From positions 23,959 to 87,958 of the forward strand of contig CACJPV010000005.1 of the NCBI GenBank assembly GCA_902595425.1: a stretch of 64,000 nucleotides of DNA, given 5' to 3'. Made by a program: the position numbers and the translations under genes. Origin of the DNA: an uncultured Alphaproteobacteria bacterium. Its GTDB lineage: Bacteria; Pseudomonadota; Alphaproteobacteria; HIMB59; GCA-002718135. Every line of letters starts with the position of its first letter. Position 1 is the stretch's first letter. This document shows positions 43,366 to 52,684 of the stretch, one piece after another. The notes under the pieces were generated by a model, which was given only the letters and a program-made list of their open reading frames with translations, was not told the origin of the DNA and did no database searches.

Positions 43366-43610
43366 TGAAAATAAAATACTTTGCCTGGATTAAAGATATT
43401 ACGAATCTTGAAGAAGAAGAAATAAACTTAGATAAAGTAAAAAATTTAGAAGGATTAAAAATTTATATTACAGAAAAGTATCCTGATTTGAAAAAGTACA
43501 TGAAAAAAAAAGTATTAAGATTTGCCATAAATCAAGAATATATAGTTAAAAACACTAATCTTAGTGATGAAGATGAAATTGCTATTTTTCCTCCCGTTAG
43601 CGGTGGTTAA
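43365..43610 (+). CDS. moaD: Molybdopterin synthase sulfur-carrier subunit
   Basis: An 81 aa ubiquitin-like protein ending in PPVSGG; the terminal Gly-Gly receives the thiocarboxylate sulfur used for molybdopterin. It starts in the pgsA stop overlap and its stop overlaps the moaE ATG by 1 nt. Its presence implies a molybdoenzyme in this organism, although none is in this window. Confidence 0.95.
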   Translation: MKIKYFAWIKDITNLEEEEINLDKVKNLEGLKIYITEKYPDLKKYMKKKVLRFAINQEYIVKNTNLSDEDEIAIFPPVSGG

Positions 43611-44026
43611 TGATTAAAATCCAAAAAGAAGATTTCAACTCTGAAGTTGAGATTAATAAAATTAAAAAATTACATTCTAATGTTGGTGCTGTATCTTCAT
43701 TTATTGGATATGTAAGAGATGAGAATAATAATAAAGCAGTTAGATCAATTAATTTAGAAGTTTATCAAGAAATGGCTCACAAACAATTTGAGAAAATTAT
43801 AAATGAAGCTAATTTAAAGTGGAAGCTTGAGGATAGCTTAATTATTCATAGATATGGCAAACTTGAAGTTAATAGCAAAATTGTTCTAGTTGCTTGCTTT
43901 TCTAAACATAGAAAAGAAAGTTTTGAGTCATGCAATTTTATAATGGATTATCTTAAAAAAGATGCACCATTTTGGAAGAATGAATTTTATGGTGACAAAA
44001 ACGAGTGGTTGTCAAATTCTAATTAG
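43610..44026 (+). CDS. moaE: Molybdopterin synthase catalytic subunit
   Basis: A 138 aa protein with FIGYVRDENN, LEVYQEMA, IHRYGKLEV and the active-site Lys region LKKDAPFWKNEF. It transfers sulfur from MoaD to cyclic pyranopterin monophosphate. Translation is coupled to moaD. The 3' end overlaps the convergent ilvE gene by 8 nt. Confidence 0.95.
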   Translation: MIKIQKEDFNSEVEINKIKKLHSNVGAVSSFIGYVRDENNNKAVRSINLEVYQEMAHKQFEKIINEANLKWKLEDSLIIHRYGKLEVNSKIVLVACFSKHRKESFESCNFIMDYLKKDAPFWKNEFYGDKNEWLSNSN

Positions 44027-44903
44027 AACTTTTCACCATTTCACTAAAATCAGTCATAAATTTGAATGTAATTGAGTTATCACCAGTACTAAAGCTAACA
44101 TTATCAATTGATTTTATTGGTGTTATTTCCGCAGCAGTTCCAGTGAGAAAAGCCTCATCATACTTATCAATTTCTGAAGGTAAAATATGTTTTTCAGTGA
44201 TTTTAAATCCTTGTTCTTTGACCATTTTAATAACAGCTTGACGAGTTATTCCATTTAAAAAACAATCTGGTATCGGTGTATGAATATCTTTGTTTTTGAT
44301 AAAAAAAATATTGGCCCCAGTTCCCTCAGCCACGTAACCTCTATAGTCTAGCATAAGGGCATCGTGATAGCCTTTGCTTTCTGCAAATTCTTTTGACATA
44401 GTGCATATAATATAAGGCCCAGAAGCTTTAGCTTTGAAAGGAGCTGTATCTGGCGCGGGTCTTTTCCAGGGTGATGTTATTAATTTTAATCCTGCTTTTC
44501 TATCTTCAATTTTAAAATAAGAAGACCAGTCATCCCATACTGCTATTGCAACATTTATATTTGAATGAATTGTAGAAATACCCATTTGATTACCCCCTCT
44601 CCAAGCAAGGGGTCTTACATAACAATCTTTATAATTCATTTTATCAATTAGTTTCTTCTTTGCCTCATTGATTTCATCTTTAGTAAAAGGAATTTTAATG
44701 CCTATTATTTTTGCAGAATTAAAAAATCGATCAGTGTGTTCTTCAGATTTAAAAATTTTTCCACCATAAGCTCTTTCACCCTCAAAAACTGCACTAGCAT
44801 AATGTAAACCTTGAGAAATAATATGAGATTTAGCATTTTGCCATGGAATAAACTCACCATTCATCCAAATCCACCCTTCTCTATCTTCAAAAGATTTACT
44901 CAT
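44019..44903 (-). CDS. ilvE: Branched-chain amino-acid aminotransferase (class IV PLP)
   Basis: A 294 aa fold-type IV aminotransferase: SQGLHYASAVFEGERAYGG at the N-terminus, PLP Lys in FKAKASGPYI, and YVAEGTGANIFF plus FLTGTAAEITPI at the C-terminus, matching IlvE rather than D-amino acid transaminase. It makes Leu, Ile and Val from the keto acids with glutamate. Single gene, convergent with moaE, divergent from the MarR-type gene with about 60 bp between them. Confidence 0.93.
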   Translation of the reverse strand: MSKSFEDREGWIWMNGEFIPWQNAKSHIISQGLHYASAVFEGERAYGGKIFKSEEHTDRFFNSAKIIGIKIPFTKDEINEAKKKLIDKMNYKDCYVRPLAWRGGNQMGISTIHSNINVAIAVWDDWSSYFKIEDRKAGLKLITSPWKRPAPDTAPFKAKASGPYIICTMSKEFAESKGYHDALMLDYRGYVAEGTGANIFFIKNKDIHTPIPDCFLNGITRQAVIKMVKEQGFKITEKHILPSEIDKYDEAFLTGTAAEITPIKSIDNVSFSTGDNSITFKFMTDFSEMVKSSN

Positions 44904-44965
44904 AATATTCTAAATTTCTTTTTTTTAATGACAATTGACTATCAGTGATGCATAATTAAGTCAAT

Positions 44966-45451
44966 ATGGCTGACCTAAATAATTTACTAACGCCTTTTTT
45001 TTTGAATGATAAAGAAGTAAGGAAAGTTATTGAACTATTATTTTTTGCATACAGAGATTTTACTTCTGGGCCTGACAAAATTCTTGAAAAAATCAACTTT
45101 GGTAGAGCTCATCATAGAGTGATATATTTTGTTGGAAAGAAAAACCATATTACTATTAAAGAGCTTTTGAGAGTTCTACAAATTACAAAACAAAGTCTCT
45201 CGAGGGTTCTGAATCAGTTAGTAAGTGAAAAATTCATTATAGTTTCTACTGGTTTAGATAAAAGAACAAAAAAATTATCTCTTACTGAAAAAGGAAAAAA
45301 ACTTGAAAATGAGCTGTCTACTATTCAAATTAAAAAAATTAGAAAAGTAATAAATGAATTTAGTGAAGAAAATATAAATGGTTTTAAAAAAATATTATAT
45401 GAAATGATTGATGAATATAATAAAAAAACATTTCAAGAAATAAATGATTAA
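44966..45451 (+). CDS. MarR-family transcriptional regulator (PetP-like)
   Basis: A 161 aa winged-helix protein: FGRAHHRVIYFVGKKNHITIKELLRVL, then TKQSLSRVLNQLVSEKFI (recognition helix) and DKRTKKLSLTEKG (wing). It is followed 2 nt later by an OmpR-type regulator. In Rhodobacter a MarR-type petP and response regulator petR precede petABC. The same pairing here, with petABC about 10 kb away, suggests these are the petPR counterparts. Target genes are not known. Confidence 0.88.
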   Translation: MADLNNLLTPFFLNDKEVRKVIELLFFAYRDFTSGPDKILEKINFGRAHHRVIYFVGKKNHITIKELLRVLQITKQSLSRVLNQLVSEKFIIVSTGLDKRTKKLSLTEKGKKLENELSTIQIKKIRKVINEFSEENINGFKKILYEMIDEYNKKTFQEIND

Positions 45452-45453
45452 AG

Positions 45454-46128
45454 ATGAACAAAGCTATTCTCTTAGTAGATGATGATCAAAGATTGAGAGA
45501 TTTATTAAAAGATTATTTGCAAGAAAAAAAACTAAACATATTTACTTGTCAAGATTTTGCAGAAGCCAAAGAAGTTTTAAAATTTTTTGTATTTGATTTG
45601 ATAATCTTAGATAGAATGATGCCAACTGGTGATGGGGTAGATTTAATTTCTTTTATAAAAACAAAGTCTAATACCCCTATAATCATGTTAACAGCAATGG
45701 GAGAAAATGAAAACAAAATTCACGGTCTAAAAATTGGATCTGATGATTATGTTACAAAACCTTTTGAACCTGAAGAATTATATCTAAGAATAATTAAATT
45801 GCTTAATTTGTATGAAAATATAAATCAATCTGAATTACGAATATATTTTGGAGAATATATATTTGATAATAAAACTCAAGCTCTTAAAAAAAATGAAAAT
45901 GAAATTTATTTAACTGAAGGTGAAAATAAACTTCTTATAAAATTAATTAATAAAAGAAATAATCTAGTTTCAAGAGAAGAGTTGGCAGACACAGAATTTG
46001 ATGAAAGTGAACTTAGAAAAGTAGATGTTGGTATAACTAGGTTACGTCAAAAAATTGAAAAGATACCAAAAAAACCTCAGTTTATAAAAACTATTAGAGG
46101 TAAAGGTTATATGTTGGTTTGTAGATAA
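45454..46128 (+). CDS. OmpR/PhoB-family response regulator (PetR-like)
   Basis: A 224 aa protein. The receiver domain has acidic residues D9-D11, phosphoacceptor D53 (LIILDRMMP), the switch Thr in LTAMGE and Lys in YVTKPFEP. The C-terminal winged helix includes VDVGITRLRQKIE and TIRGKGYML. It is encoded 2 nt after the MarR-type gene and 2 nt before a histidine kinase, its likely partner. Confidence 0.95.
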   Translation: MNKAILLVDDDQRLRDLLKDYLQEKKLNIFTCQDFAEAKEVLKFFVFDLIILDRMMPTGDGVDLISFIKTKSNTPIIMLTAMGENENKIHGLKIGSDDYVTKPFEPEELYLRIIKLLNLYENINQSELRIYFGEYIFDNKTQALKKNENEIYLTEGENKLLIKLINKRNNLVSREELADTEFDESELRKVDVGITRLRQKIEKIPKKPQFIKTIRGKGYMLVCR

Positions 46129-46130
46129 AT

Positions 46131-47429
46131 ATGATTTTTAAAAAATTTATTCCTCAATCTTTATTAGGAAGATCAATAATAATAATTTTTGTTCCCATTA
46201 TTGTGCTGGTACTTATCACTTCAATCATTTTTTATCAAACTTCTTGGAATATTATTTCAAAAAGACTTACACAATCAGTAGTTGCAGACATAAATGTACT
46301 AGTTAAACTAATTGAAAAGGATCTTGAATTTGAAGCAATTCAAATAGCTAAAGAGGATTTTAAAATGAACATTAAGATTGTAAAGAGTGCAAATATTAAC
46401 AATGACAGCACAAGAAATCAAAGGGGTATTTTATCAAATAGGTTAAAACAAGCTCTTCTTGAATTAGATATTCCTTTTTTTTATAATTTAAGAAATATTA
46501 ATGAGGGGGTTAAAATCATCATACAAATAGAAGAAAATAAATTTCTGTTTATAAACGTAGACAAAGATAGGCTTTATAGTGAAACAGCTTTTGTATTTTT
46601 GTTATGGATGTTATTTGCCTCAATACTTCTGCTTTTATTTTCATATTTTTTTATGAATAAACAAATAAGGCCACTTAAAAGGCTATCAATTATAGCTGAG
46701 ACATTTGGAAGGGGTTTAGATGCTCCAGAATTAAAAGCTGCAGGTGCATCAGAAATAAAACAAACAGCCAATGCATTTAATCAAATGAGAACAAGAATAA
46801 AAAGATTTTTAAAACAAAGAACTGATATGCTGGCAGGTGTTAGTCATGATCTTCGCACACCATTAACAAGAATGAAACTTCAATTATCTCTTTTAAAAGA
46901 TGAAAAAGCTAAAAAGGAATTAGAATTAGATATTAGTGAGATGACTGCAATGCTTGATAGTTATGTTAGTTTTGTGAGATCAGAGGCACCAGAACCAATA
47001 GAAAATATTAACATAAATAAATTAGTGCAAGATATTATAAAAAACATTGATTTAAAAAAGTATAAAATAAAATTAGTAGAACAAAATATTATTAAGACTT
47101 CAGGAAGACCTATACAATTAAAAAGAGCTATTCAAAATGTTATTGACAATTCATTAAGATATTCCGATAAAATAAATATTGAAATTATCTCACATGATGA
47201 TGGCTGTATTCTAATTATAGAGGATAATGGCCCAGGCATTCCTGATAAAAATTATGAAGATGTCTTCAAGCCATTTTTCTCATTAGATCCTTCTCGTAAT
47301 AAACTAAAAGGTGAGAGTGGATTAGGATTATCTATAACTAGAGATATTATTAGGTCACATGGCGGCGATATCAAATTATCAAAATCCAGTTATGGAGGTC
47401 TTAAATCTAAAATTGAACTACCAATTTAA
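46131..47429 (+). CDS. EnvZ-like membrane sensor histidine kinase
   Basis: A 432 aa protein with an N-terminal TM (about 15-37), a periplasmic domain of about 110 residues and a second TM (about 150-172). Then come HAMP, the H-box GVSHDLRTPLTRMK, the N-box VIDNSLRYSD, and the G-boxes DNGPGIPD and GESGLGLSI. It phosphorylates the adjacent response regulator. The signal is unknown. Its 3' end overlaps csaA by 4 nt. Confidence 0.95.
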   Translation: MIFKKFIPQSLLGRSIIIIFVPIIVLVLITSIIFYQTSWNIISKRLTQSVVADINVLVKLIEKDLEFEAIQIAKEDFKMNIKIVKSANINNDSTRNQRGILSNRLKQALLELDIPFFYNLRNINEGVKIIIQIEENKFLFINVDKDRLYSETAFVFLLWMLFASILLLLFSYFFMNKQIRPLKRLSIIAETFGRGLDAPELKAAGASEIKQTANAFNQMRTRIKRFLKQRTDMLAGVSHDLRTPLTRMKLQLSLLKDEKAKKELELDISEMTAMLDSYVSFVRSEAPEPIENININKLVQDIIKNIDLKKYKIKLVEQNIIKTSGRPIQLKRAIQNVIDNSLRYSDKINIEIISHDDGCILIIEDNGPGIPDKNYEDVFKPFFSLDPSRNKLKGESGLGLSITRDIIRSHGGDIKLSKSSYGGLKSKIELPI

Positions 47430-47767
47430 AAGAGCTTAACACCATTAGGGACTAATTTATTTGGTTCAACAAGTATCGGTTCGTTAAGATCATCTGGAAA
47501 TCCTAGCACTAGAACTTCAGAGATCAAATTACCAATTTGTTTTGGTTCAAAATTTACTACTGCTGCTACTTGCTTATTAATTAAATCATTAGATAAATAA
47601 TTTTTAGTAAGTTGAGCTGAACTTTTTTTAATTCCAATTTTTTTTCCAAAATCAATTTCTAAAACAATAGAGGGATTTTTAAGTTTGAGATTTTCTTTGG
47701 CTGAAATAACTGTTCCAACTCTTATATCTACTTTCTCAAAATCATTATAGGATATAATTTTTGTCAC
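47426..47767 (-). CDS. csaA: CsaA-type tRNA-binding domain protein
   Basis: A 113 aa single EMAP/OB-fold tRNA-binding domain: DIRVGTVISAKE, SSAQLTKNY and AAVVNFEPKQIGNLISEVLVLGFP, all typical of CsaA, which binds tRNA and has been proposed as an export chaperone. It overlaps the upstream gene by 4 nt (ATGA). Confidence 0.92.
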   Translation of the reverse strand: MTKIISYNDFEKVDIRVGTVISAKENLKLKNPSIVLEIDFGKKIGIKKSSAQLTKNYLSNDLINKQVAAVVNFEPKQIGNLISEVLVLGFPDDLNEPILVEPNKLVPNGVKLF

Positions 47768-48309
47768 TTTATATATTTACGAAATGTATTTGCTTTGTCT
47801 AAATTTTTATCAAGAGAGTTCATAGTTTTCTCGAGAGAGACAGTTTTATCATCAATCCAAGAGTAAAATGTTATTAAATAAACTAAAAAAAGTCCTTTTA
47901 GTCTTATTGTGCCCTTCACACCATTCACATTAAATCTAGCTAATTCAGCTGTGATAATCATACTCTCAAGGAAAGATGGGAATAATTTTATTATTTTTTT
48001 GGGAGATTTTTTAAAAGCCTCAAATATTTTAATAAAAGAAATCCTGTTTTCTTGCAAAATATCAAATCTTGCCATTAAAACTTCAAATAACATATCCTTA
48101 GAAGATGATATTTCTAAATCTTTTGTTTTTTTGATTAACAAGTTATCAACATATCTGTTTAGGTTTTTTATTAGATCAGTTTTTGAATTAATAAATTTTT
48201 GTTTCTTAACTTTTTTATCTAGCACATCATCTAAGGTTAATTTTTCCCATGACTTTTTGAGGAGTTTTTTAAGAGTATTTTCTGCTATTTTTTTTTCTAT
48301 ATCAATCAT
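47764..48309 (-). CDS. TetR/COQ9-like helical protein
   Basis: A 181 aa, Lys-rich helical protein. The N-terminal third (KKLLKKSWEKLTLDDVLD followed by a short helix-turn-helix-like stretch) recalls the degenerate TetR-type HTH of alphaproteobacterial COQ9-like proteins. The rest resembles the COQ9 helical bundle. It overlaps proC by 1 nt and csaA by 4 nt. Whether it binds DNA or a lipid/quinone is not decidable from sequence. Homology is weak to the eye. Confidence 0.5.
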   Translation of the reverse strand: MIDIEKKIAENTLKKLLKKSWEKLTLDDVLDKKVKKQKFINSKTDLIKNLNRYVDNLLIKKTKDLEISSSKDMLFEVLMARFDILQENRISFIKIFEAFKKSPKKIIKLFPSFLESMIITAELARFNVNGVKGTIRLKGLFLVYLITFYSWIDDKTVSLEKTMNSLDKNLDKANTFRKYIK

Positions 48310-49124
48310 TAATTTTTTTTACTTAGTATTTTTGCTCTATCATACGCGGACATAATAGTTTTATATATAATTGTATCAATATTATTATTTTTTAAATTTT
48401 TAATTCCAGCTTCTGTTGTGCCACCTTTGACAGCAATTTTTATTGCTAATTCTTTTGGCTCTTGTTTAGTTTCTTGCATCAAGTAAATTGAGCCTAACAT
48501 TGTTGAAGTGATTAAATCTCTGGATTGATTTTTTGAAAATCCAATTTTTTGAGCAGCTTTTTCAAAAGCATGAATCAAAATAAAGATATAACCAGGACCA
48601 CTTCCTGAAACAGCAGTTGCTTTATCAATTTGACTTTCATTTTTTAACCATAAAGTTTTTCCAACTTTTAAGAAAAGTTCATTTAATTTTTTTTTATTAA
48701 TTAAGCTTAAGTTACTATTAGAAACTAAACATGATATGCCATTTCTAACTAGAGCAGGCATATTCGGCATTATTCTTACAAACTGATTTGCATTTTTGAT
48801 TCTTTTTTTAAAAAAATTTATTTTCTTACCTGCAATAATGCTTCCTATTACTATATTTTTTTTTAATTTAAAATTTTGATATTCACATAAAACATCATTG
48901 GCAATTTGTGGCCTAACAGCAAAAATGATTATATCAAATGTTTTCATTTTTTTATTAGACGGAACTTTATTTAAAATATCTATTTTTTTGCGTTTTAATT
49001 TATTTTTCAAATGATTTAAATTGTATGGATCAACAACTGTAAAAGAATATGATTTTAGATTTAACCACGACATAAGCAATGCACTACCCATATGCCCACA
49101 TCCAACTAACAAAATTTTAGTCAT
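48309..49124 (-). CDS. proC: Pyrroline-5-carboxylate reductase
   Basis: A 271 aa protein with the N-terminal Rossmann motif LLVGCGHMGSALL, MPNMPALVRNGISC, and the family signature AVSGSGPGYIFILIHAFEKA, plus KGGTTEAGI. It makes proline from pyrroline-5-carboxylate with NAD(P)H. It is downstream of ybjN, an arrangement common in Alphaproteobacteria. Confidence 0.96.
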   Translation of the reverse strand: MTKILLVGCGHMGSALLMSWLNLKSYSFTVVDPYNLNHLKNKLKRKKIDILNKVPSNKKMKTFDIIIFAVRPQIANDVLCEYQNFKLKKNIVIGSIIAGKKINFFKKRIKNANQFVRIMPNMPALVRNGISCLVSNSNLSLINKKKLNELFLKVGKTLWLKNESQIDKATAVSGSGPGYIFILIHAFEKAAQKIGFSKNQSRDLITSTMLGSIYLMQETKQEPKELAIKIAVKGGTTEAGIKNLKNNNIDTIIYKTIMSAYDRAKILSKKN

Positions 49125-49167
49125 ATTAAATTAGTAATTATACTTTTTAAAAAAAATATGTAGTTTT

Positions 49168-49656
49168 TTAGGCAGATCCCAGAACTTCGAAATTGGTAAA
49201 TATTAAAGATTTCGATGGTTTCACTTCATCAAATAGTACTTGCTGAAAAGAAGGATAATATTTTTCGCATTCATAAATAGCAATATCAACCAAATTTTCT
49301 AACTTTTTATGTAAAAAGTCATTGTTTGCATCAGATAAAATAGTGTGACGAAATGCTGGTATACCATTTTTGCTAGTTATATCAAAATGACCTAACCATA
49401 ACTTTTCATTAATTAAACCAATTAATTCATAAGCTTTATTCATTTTAGTCTGTGGGAATTTTAAATCAAAAGTTATTGTAAAACTTATAGCACTTATGTT
49501 TTCAGACCATGTAAAATATAATCTATATTGACACCATTTTGAGGAAATATCAGCAACAAGCTCATATTCATCAGCTCTGCTGAAACTCCATTTTTTTTCG
49601 TAAATTACTTCCTCAACTATATCTATTGGATTTAATAGCAAATTTTCAATATCCAT
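49168..49656 (-). CDS. YbjN-domain protein
   Basis: A 162 aa protein of the YbjN/type III secretion-chaperone-like fold. Seen: the conserved AYELIGLINEKLWLGHFD, then GIPAFRHTILS and the acidic/aromatic C-terminus. In Alphaproteobacteria it is regularly encoded next to proC, as here (43 nt). Function uncharacterised. The 106 bp to ubiK hold no gene I can support. Confidence 0.85.
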   Translation of the reverse strand: MDIENLLLNPIDIVEEVIYEKKWSFSRADEYELVADISSKWCQYRLYFTWSENISAISFTITFDLKFPQTKMNKAYELIGLINEKLWLGHFDITSKNGIPAFRHTILSDANNDFLHKKLENLVDIAIYECEKYYPSFQQVLFDEVKPSKSLIFTNFEVLGSA

Positions 49657-49762
49657 ACTTTATCTAGTATACTAATTTATTTATGTACTAGATATAGTCT
49701 TACTAAATTAACGAGACGTTTCGCAAGCTAAATCAATATATTACAAAAAAAAATGTGAATAA

Positions 49763-50044
49763 TTAGTAGTTTTTAGCCTTTTTTTTTCTAGAAACTATTG
49801 TTTTCTTTTTTTTTGGTATTTTCTTTCTTGGTTTCTGTGTTTTCTCATTATCAATAATTGATTTTTGCACCAATCTTTTTAAGGCATCAAATTCATCCCT
49901 TTTGACAAGATTCATTTTATTTATGACCTTGTTAACTCTAAGTGAAACCATTGTTTCTATTTCTTTTCTTAAACTTGAGAAGGTACTCATTGCATCAACA
50001 GCAATTTTTGATAAGTCTGATAAGATTTTGCTTTTATTAACCAT
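49763..50044 (-). CDS. ubiK: UbiK/YqiC-type accessory factor (BMFP domain)
   Basis: A 93 aa protein with a coiled-coil BMFP domain: SSLRKEIETMVSLRVNKVIN, then VKRDEFDALKRLVQK. A very basic Lys/Arg tail follows (KKIPKKKKTIVSRKKK). UbiK promotes assembly of the ubiquinone biosynthesis complex. It is divergent from lgt with 25 bp between them, so their promoters must overlap the opposite genes or be shared. Confidence 0.8.
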   Translation of the reverse strand: MVNKSKILSDLSKIAVDAMSTFSSLRKEIETMVSLRVNKVINKMNLVKRDEFDALKRLVQKSIIDNEKTQKPRKKIPKKKKTIVSRKKKAKNY

Positions 50045-50069
50045 AATGTAATAACCTATTTAAAAGATA

Positions 50070-50846
50070 ATGATTATAATTCAACCTTCAATAGACCCTA
50101 CACTTATATCTTTTGGTTTTTTAGATATACGTTGGTATAGTCTTTCTTACATTTTTACTTTTATTTTTGGTTCAATATTAATTAAGAAATTCAATAAACA
50201 ATCTTTAAACCTAATATCGAATGATCAGATTGATAAGTTTTTTATATGGGCTGTTATTGGTGTAATAATTGGAGGTAGAATTGGTTATGTTATTTTTTAT
50301 CAATCAACGTTATTTTTATTAGATCCATTATACATATTCGAAATATGGAAAGGAGGTATGTCTTTTCATGGAGGATTAGCTGGAATGATCTTATCAATTT
50401 ATTTTTTTGCAAAAAAAAATAATTTTAATTTTTTTTATTTATCAGACTTAGTATCTATTGTAACACCTATAGGATTATTTTTAGGAAGAATCTCTAATTT
50501 TATAAATACAGAATTGTATGGAAGAGTGACCGAGTTTCCTTTTGCATTCATATATCCCTCAATTGATAACAATCCAAGACACCCTTCACAGCTGTATGAG
50601 GCATTTTTTGAAGGAATAATTTTATTTTTAATTTTGTATTTGTATTTTTTAAAGAATACAAAAAATTACTCTTTTGGAATTATTAGTGCTTACTTTTTAA
50701 TTATTTATTCAGTTTTCAGGTTTTTAATTGAATTTTTAAGAGAGCCTGATTTGCATTTAGGTTTGTATATAAATTTTTTTTCCATGGGTCAAATTTTATG
50801 TATTCCCATTTGCTTAGCAGGGATATTAATTTTATTTCGTAAATGA
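50070..50846 (+). CDS. lgt: Prolipoprotein diacylglyceryl transferase
   Basis: A 258 aa inner-membrane protein with about seven TMs. The family pattern reads IRWYSLSYI, GGRIGYVIFY, GGMSFHGGLAGM and GRISNFINTELYGR (the Lgt signature), with HPSQLYEA in place. It transfers diacylglycerol from phosphatidylglycerol to the lipobox Cys. It overlaps the next gene by 4 nt. Confidence 0.97.
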   Translation: MIIIQPSIDPTLISFGFLDIRWYSLSYIFTFIFGSILIKKFNKQSLNLISNDQIDKFFIWAVIGVIIGGRIGYVIFYQSTLFLLDPLYIFEIWKGGMSFHGGLAGMILSIYFFAKKNNFNFFYLSDLVSIVTPIGLFLGRISNFINTELYGRVTEFPFAFIYPSIDNNPRHPSQLYEAFFEGIILFLILYLYFLKNTKNYSFGIISAYFLIIYSVFRFLIEFLREPDLHLGLYINFFSMGQILCIPICLAGILILFRK

Positions 50847-51886
50847 AAATTAGAGATTTAATTATTTCACAAATTAAAAAAAAGGGGAAAATTGATGTTA
50901 GTGAATTTATTGATCTTTGTCAGTTTAGTAACAAGGGCTATTACATTAATAATGATCCTATTGGTCAAAATAACGACTTCATAACATCGCCCGAGATATC
51001 TCAAATGTTTGGAGAAATAATAGGAATGTTTTTTATAAACTTTTGGAAAAAAAATATTAAAGGTGATTTCAATTTAATTGAATTAGGTCCAGGTACAGGA
51101 ACTTTAATTGAGGATATAATTCGTACAGCTAAATTAAGTAAGGATTTTCTAAATTCAGTAAATATTTTTTTAATTGAAAAGAATGATGCTTTGATAAAAA
51201 AACAAAAAGAAAGACTGTCCAATTACAATGTCAAAAAAATAAATTGGTTTAAAGACTTTGAAATAAGAAATGATAAGCCCTCAATAGTGTATTCTAATGA
51301 ATTCTTCGATTGTTTTTCTGTAAGACACTTTTTTAAAAAAAATAAATGGTATGAAAAATTTATCAACTATAATTATTCTCAAAAAATATTTCAATTTGAG
51401 TCTGAAGAAATAAATAATTCTAAACTATTACAAAGTTTAGCAAAATATAACCATGTAGAAATAGCTGAAATTTCTAATTCAAGAAAAAATTATTATGAAA
51501 AAGTTTGTAAGTTCATAAAAAAAAACAAAGGAATTTTTTTAACAATTGACTATGGATATAAAGTCCTCCCAAAAAATTTTTCACTACAAACTATCTTTAG
51601 ACATAAAAAAACCCATTTGTTTGAAAATTTGGGAAATCAAGATATTTCAGCTCATGTTGATTTTGACGAATTAATTAAAGTTGCAAATGAAAATAATTTA
51701 AAGATAGAATCATTCAGTAATCAAAAAGACTTTTTACTAGGTTGTGGTTTAAATGATAGGAAGAAGAAATTACAAAAAAATAAAGATGAAATAGTTTCAA
51801 AAAAAATAGAATTAGATTATGAAAGACTTACGAGTAAATCTCAAATGGGAGATATTTTTAAAGTTTTAATTACATCATGTCTTTAA
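50843..51886 (+). CDS. SAM-dependent methyltransferase, MidA/NDUFAF7 family
   Basis: A 347 aa protein. The family marker FITSPEISQMFGE is followed by the SAM-binding loop ELGPGTGTLIEDI, then SNEFFDCFSVRHF and LTIDYGYK. Mitochondrial NDUFAF7 methylates an arginine of complex I; bacterial homologues are less studied. It is coupled to lgt and pgeF by 4 and 10 nt overlaps, the usual alphaproteobacterial lgt-midA-pgeF order. Confidence 0.9.
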   Translation: MKIRDLIISQIKKKGKIDVSEFIDLCQFSNKGYYINNDPIGQNNDFITSPEISQMFGEIIGMFFINFWKKNIKGDFNLIELGPGTGTLIEDIIRTAKLSKDFLNSVNIFLIEKNDALIKKQKERLSNYNVKKINWFKDFEIRNDKPSIVYSNEFFDCFSVRHFFKKNKWYEKFINYNYSQKIFQFESEEINNSKLLQSLAKYNHVEIAEISNSRKNYYEKVCKFIKKNKGIFLTIDYGYKVLPKNFSLQTIFRHKKTHLFENLGNQDISAHVDFDELIKVANENNLKIESFSNQKDFLLGCGLNDRKKKLQKNKDEIVSKKIELDYERLTSKSQMGDIFKVLITSCL

Positions 51887-52641
51887 TTAAAAATTACTAC
51901 ATTATAAAAAAAGCAAAGATTACTCATGGTTTTTTTACTAAACTAAATGGTTTCTCAAAAAATGAATTTAGGTCGCTTAACTGTAGCATATCTAGTGGTG
52001 ACAAAAAAAAATTAGTAAAAAAAAACAGACAAAAAGCTCTAAAAAATCTAGGATTACAGAATAAAAAATTAGTTTTAATCAATCAAATTCACTCATCAAA
52101 AGTAGTCAAAATTAATAAATCAAATATAAATAAAATAATAGAAGCTGATGGAATGATGACATCATTAAATAATGTTGTTTTAGGTATATTGACTGCAGAT
52201 TGTGCTCCCATTTTTATTTATGACAAGAAAAATAAATATGTATGCTGTTTACATTCAGGTTGGAAAGGTACGCTTAATAATATTTCTAAAAATGCTGTTT
52301 GCTTATTTGATAAGCAGAAAATTAGTAGAAAAAACCTTATAGGAATTATTGGTCCTTGCTTGAATATGAAAAATTATGAAGTTGATAAAATTTTTGAAAA
52401 AAAATTTATAGATAAAAATCAAAATTATTCAAAATTTTTCAGAAAAAAAAACGTAAACAAATCGTTTTTTAATCTTAGAGGTCTAATAAATTACCAGTTA
52501 AAAGAATTAGGTTTAGAAAAAATTTACAACTTAAATCTTGATACATATGCTAACAAAAGACTATTTTTTAGTTACAGGAGATCTAAGCATCAAAATAAAA
52601 AAGCCACAGGTAGACTTATTAACCTAATTTCACTGAGTTAA
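51877..52641 (+). CDS. pgeF: Peptidoglycan editing factor PgeF (purine nucleoside phosphorylase YfiH/LACC1 family)
   Basis: A 254 aa protein with the Zn-site motifs NQIHSSKV, LTADCAPIFIYD and HSGWKGTLNNI, and a C-terminal region with Tyr/Arg residues of the family. It prevents misincorporation of L-Ser into peptidoglycan precursors; homologues have purine nucleoside phosphorylase activity. It starts inside the preceding gene by 10 nt. Its N-terminal half is unusually Lys-rich. Confidence 0.92.
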   Translation: MSLIKNYYIIKKAKITHGFFTKLNGFSKNEFRSLNCSISSGDKKKLVKKNRQKALKNLGLQNKKLVLINQIHSSKVVKINKSNINKIIEADGMMTSLNNVVLGILTADCAPIFIYDKKNKYVCCLHSGWKGTLNNISKNAVCLFDKQKISRKNLIGIIGPCLNMKNYEVDKIFEKKFIDKNQNYSKFFRKKNVNKSFFNLRGLINYQLKELGLEKIYNLNLDTYANKRLFFSYRRSKHQNKKATGRLINLISLS

Positions 52642-52684
52642 TAGTTGAACTATTTTTATACTTATATATTGATAGAAATAATTA

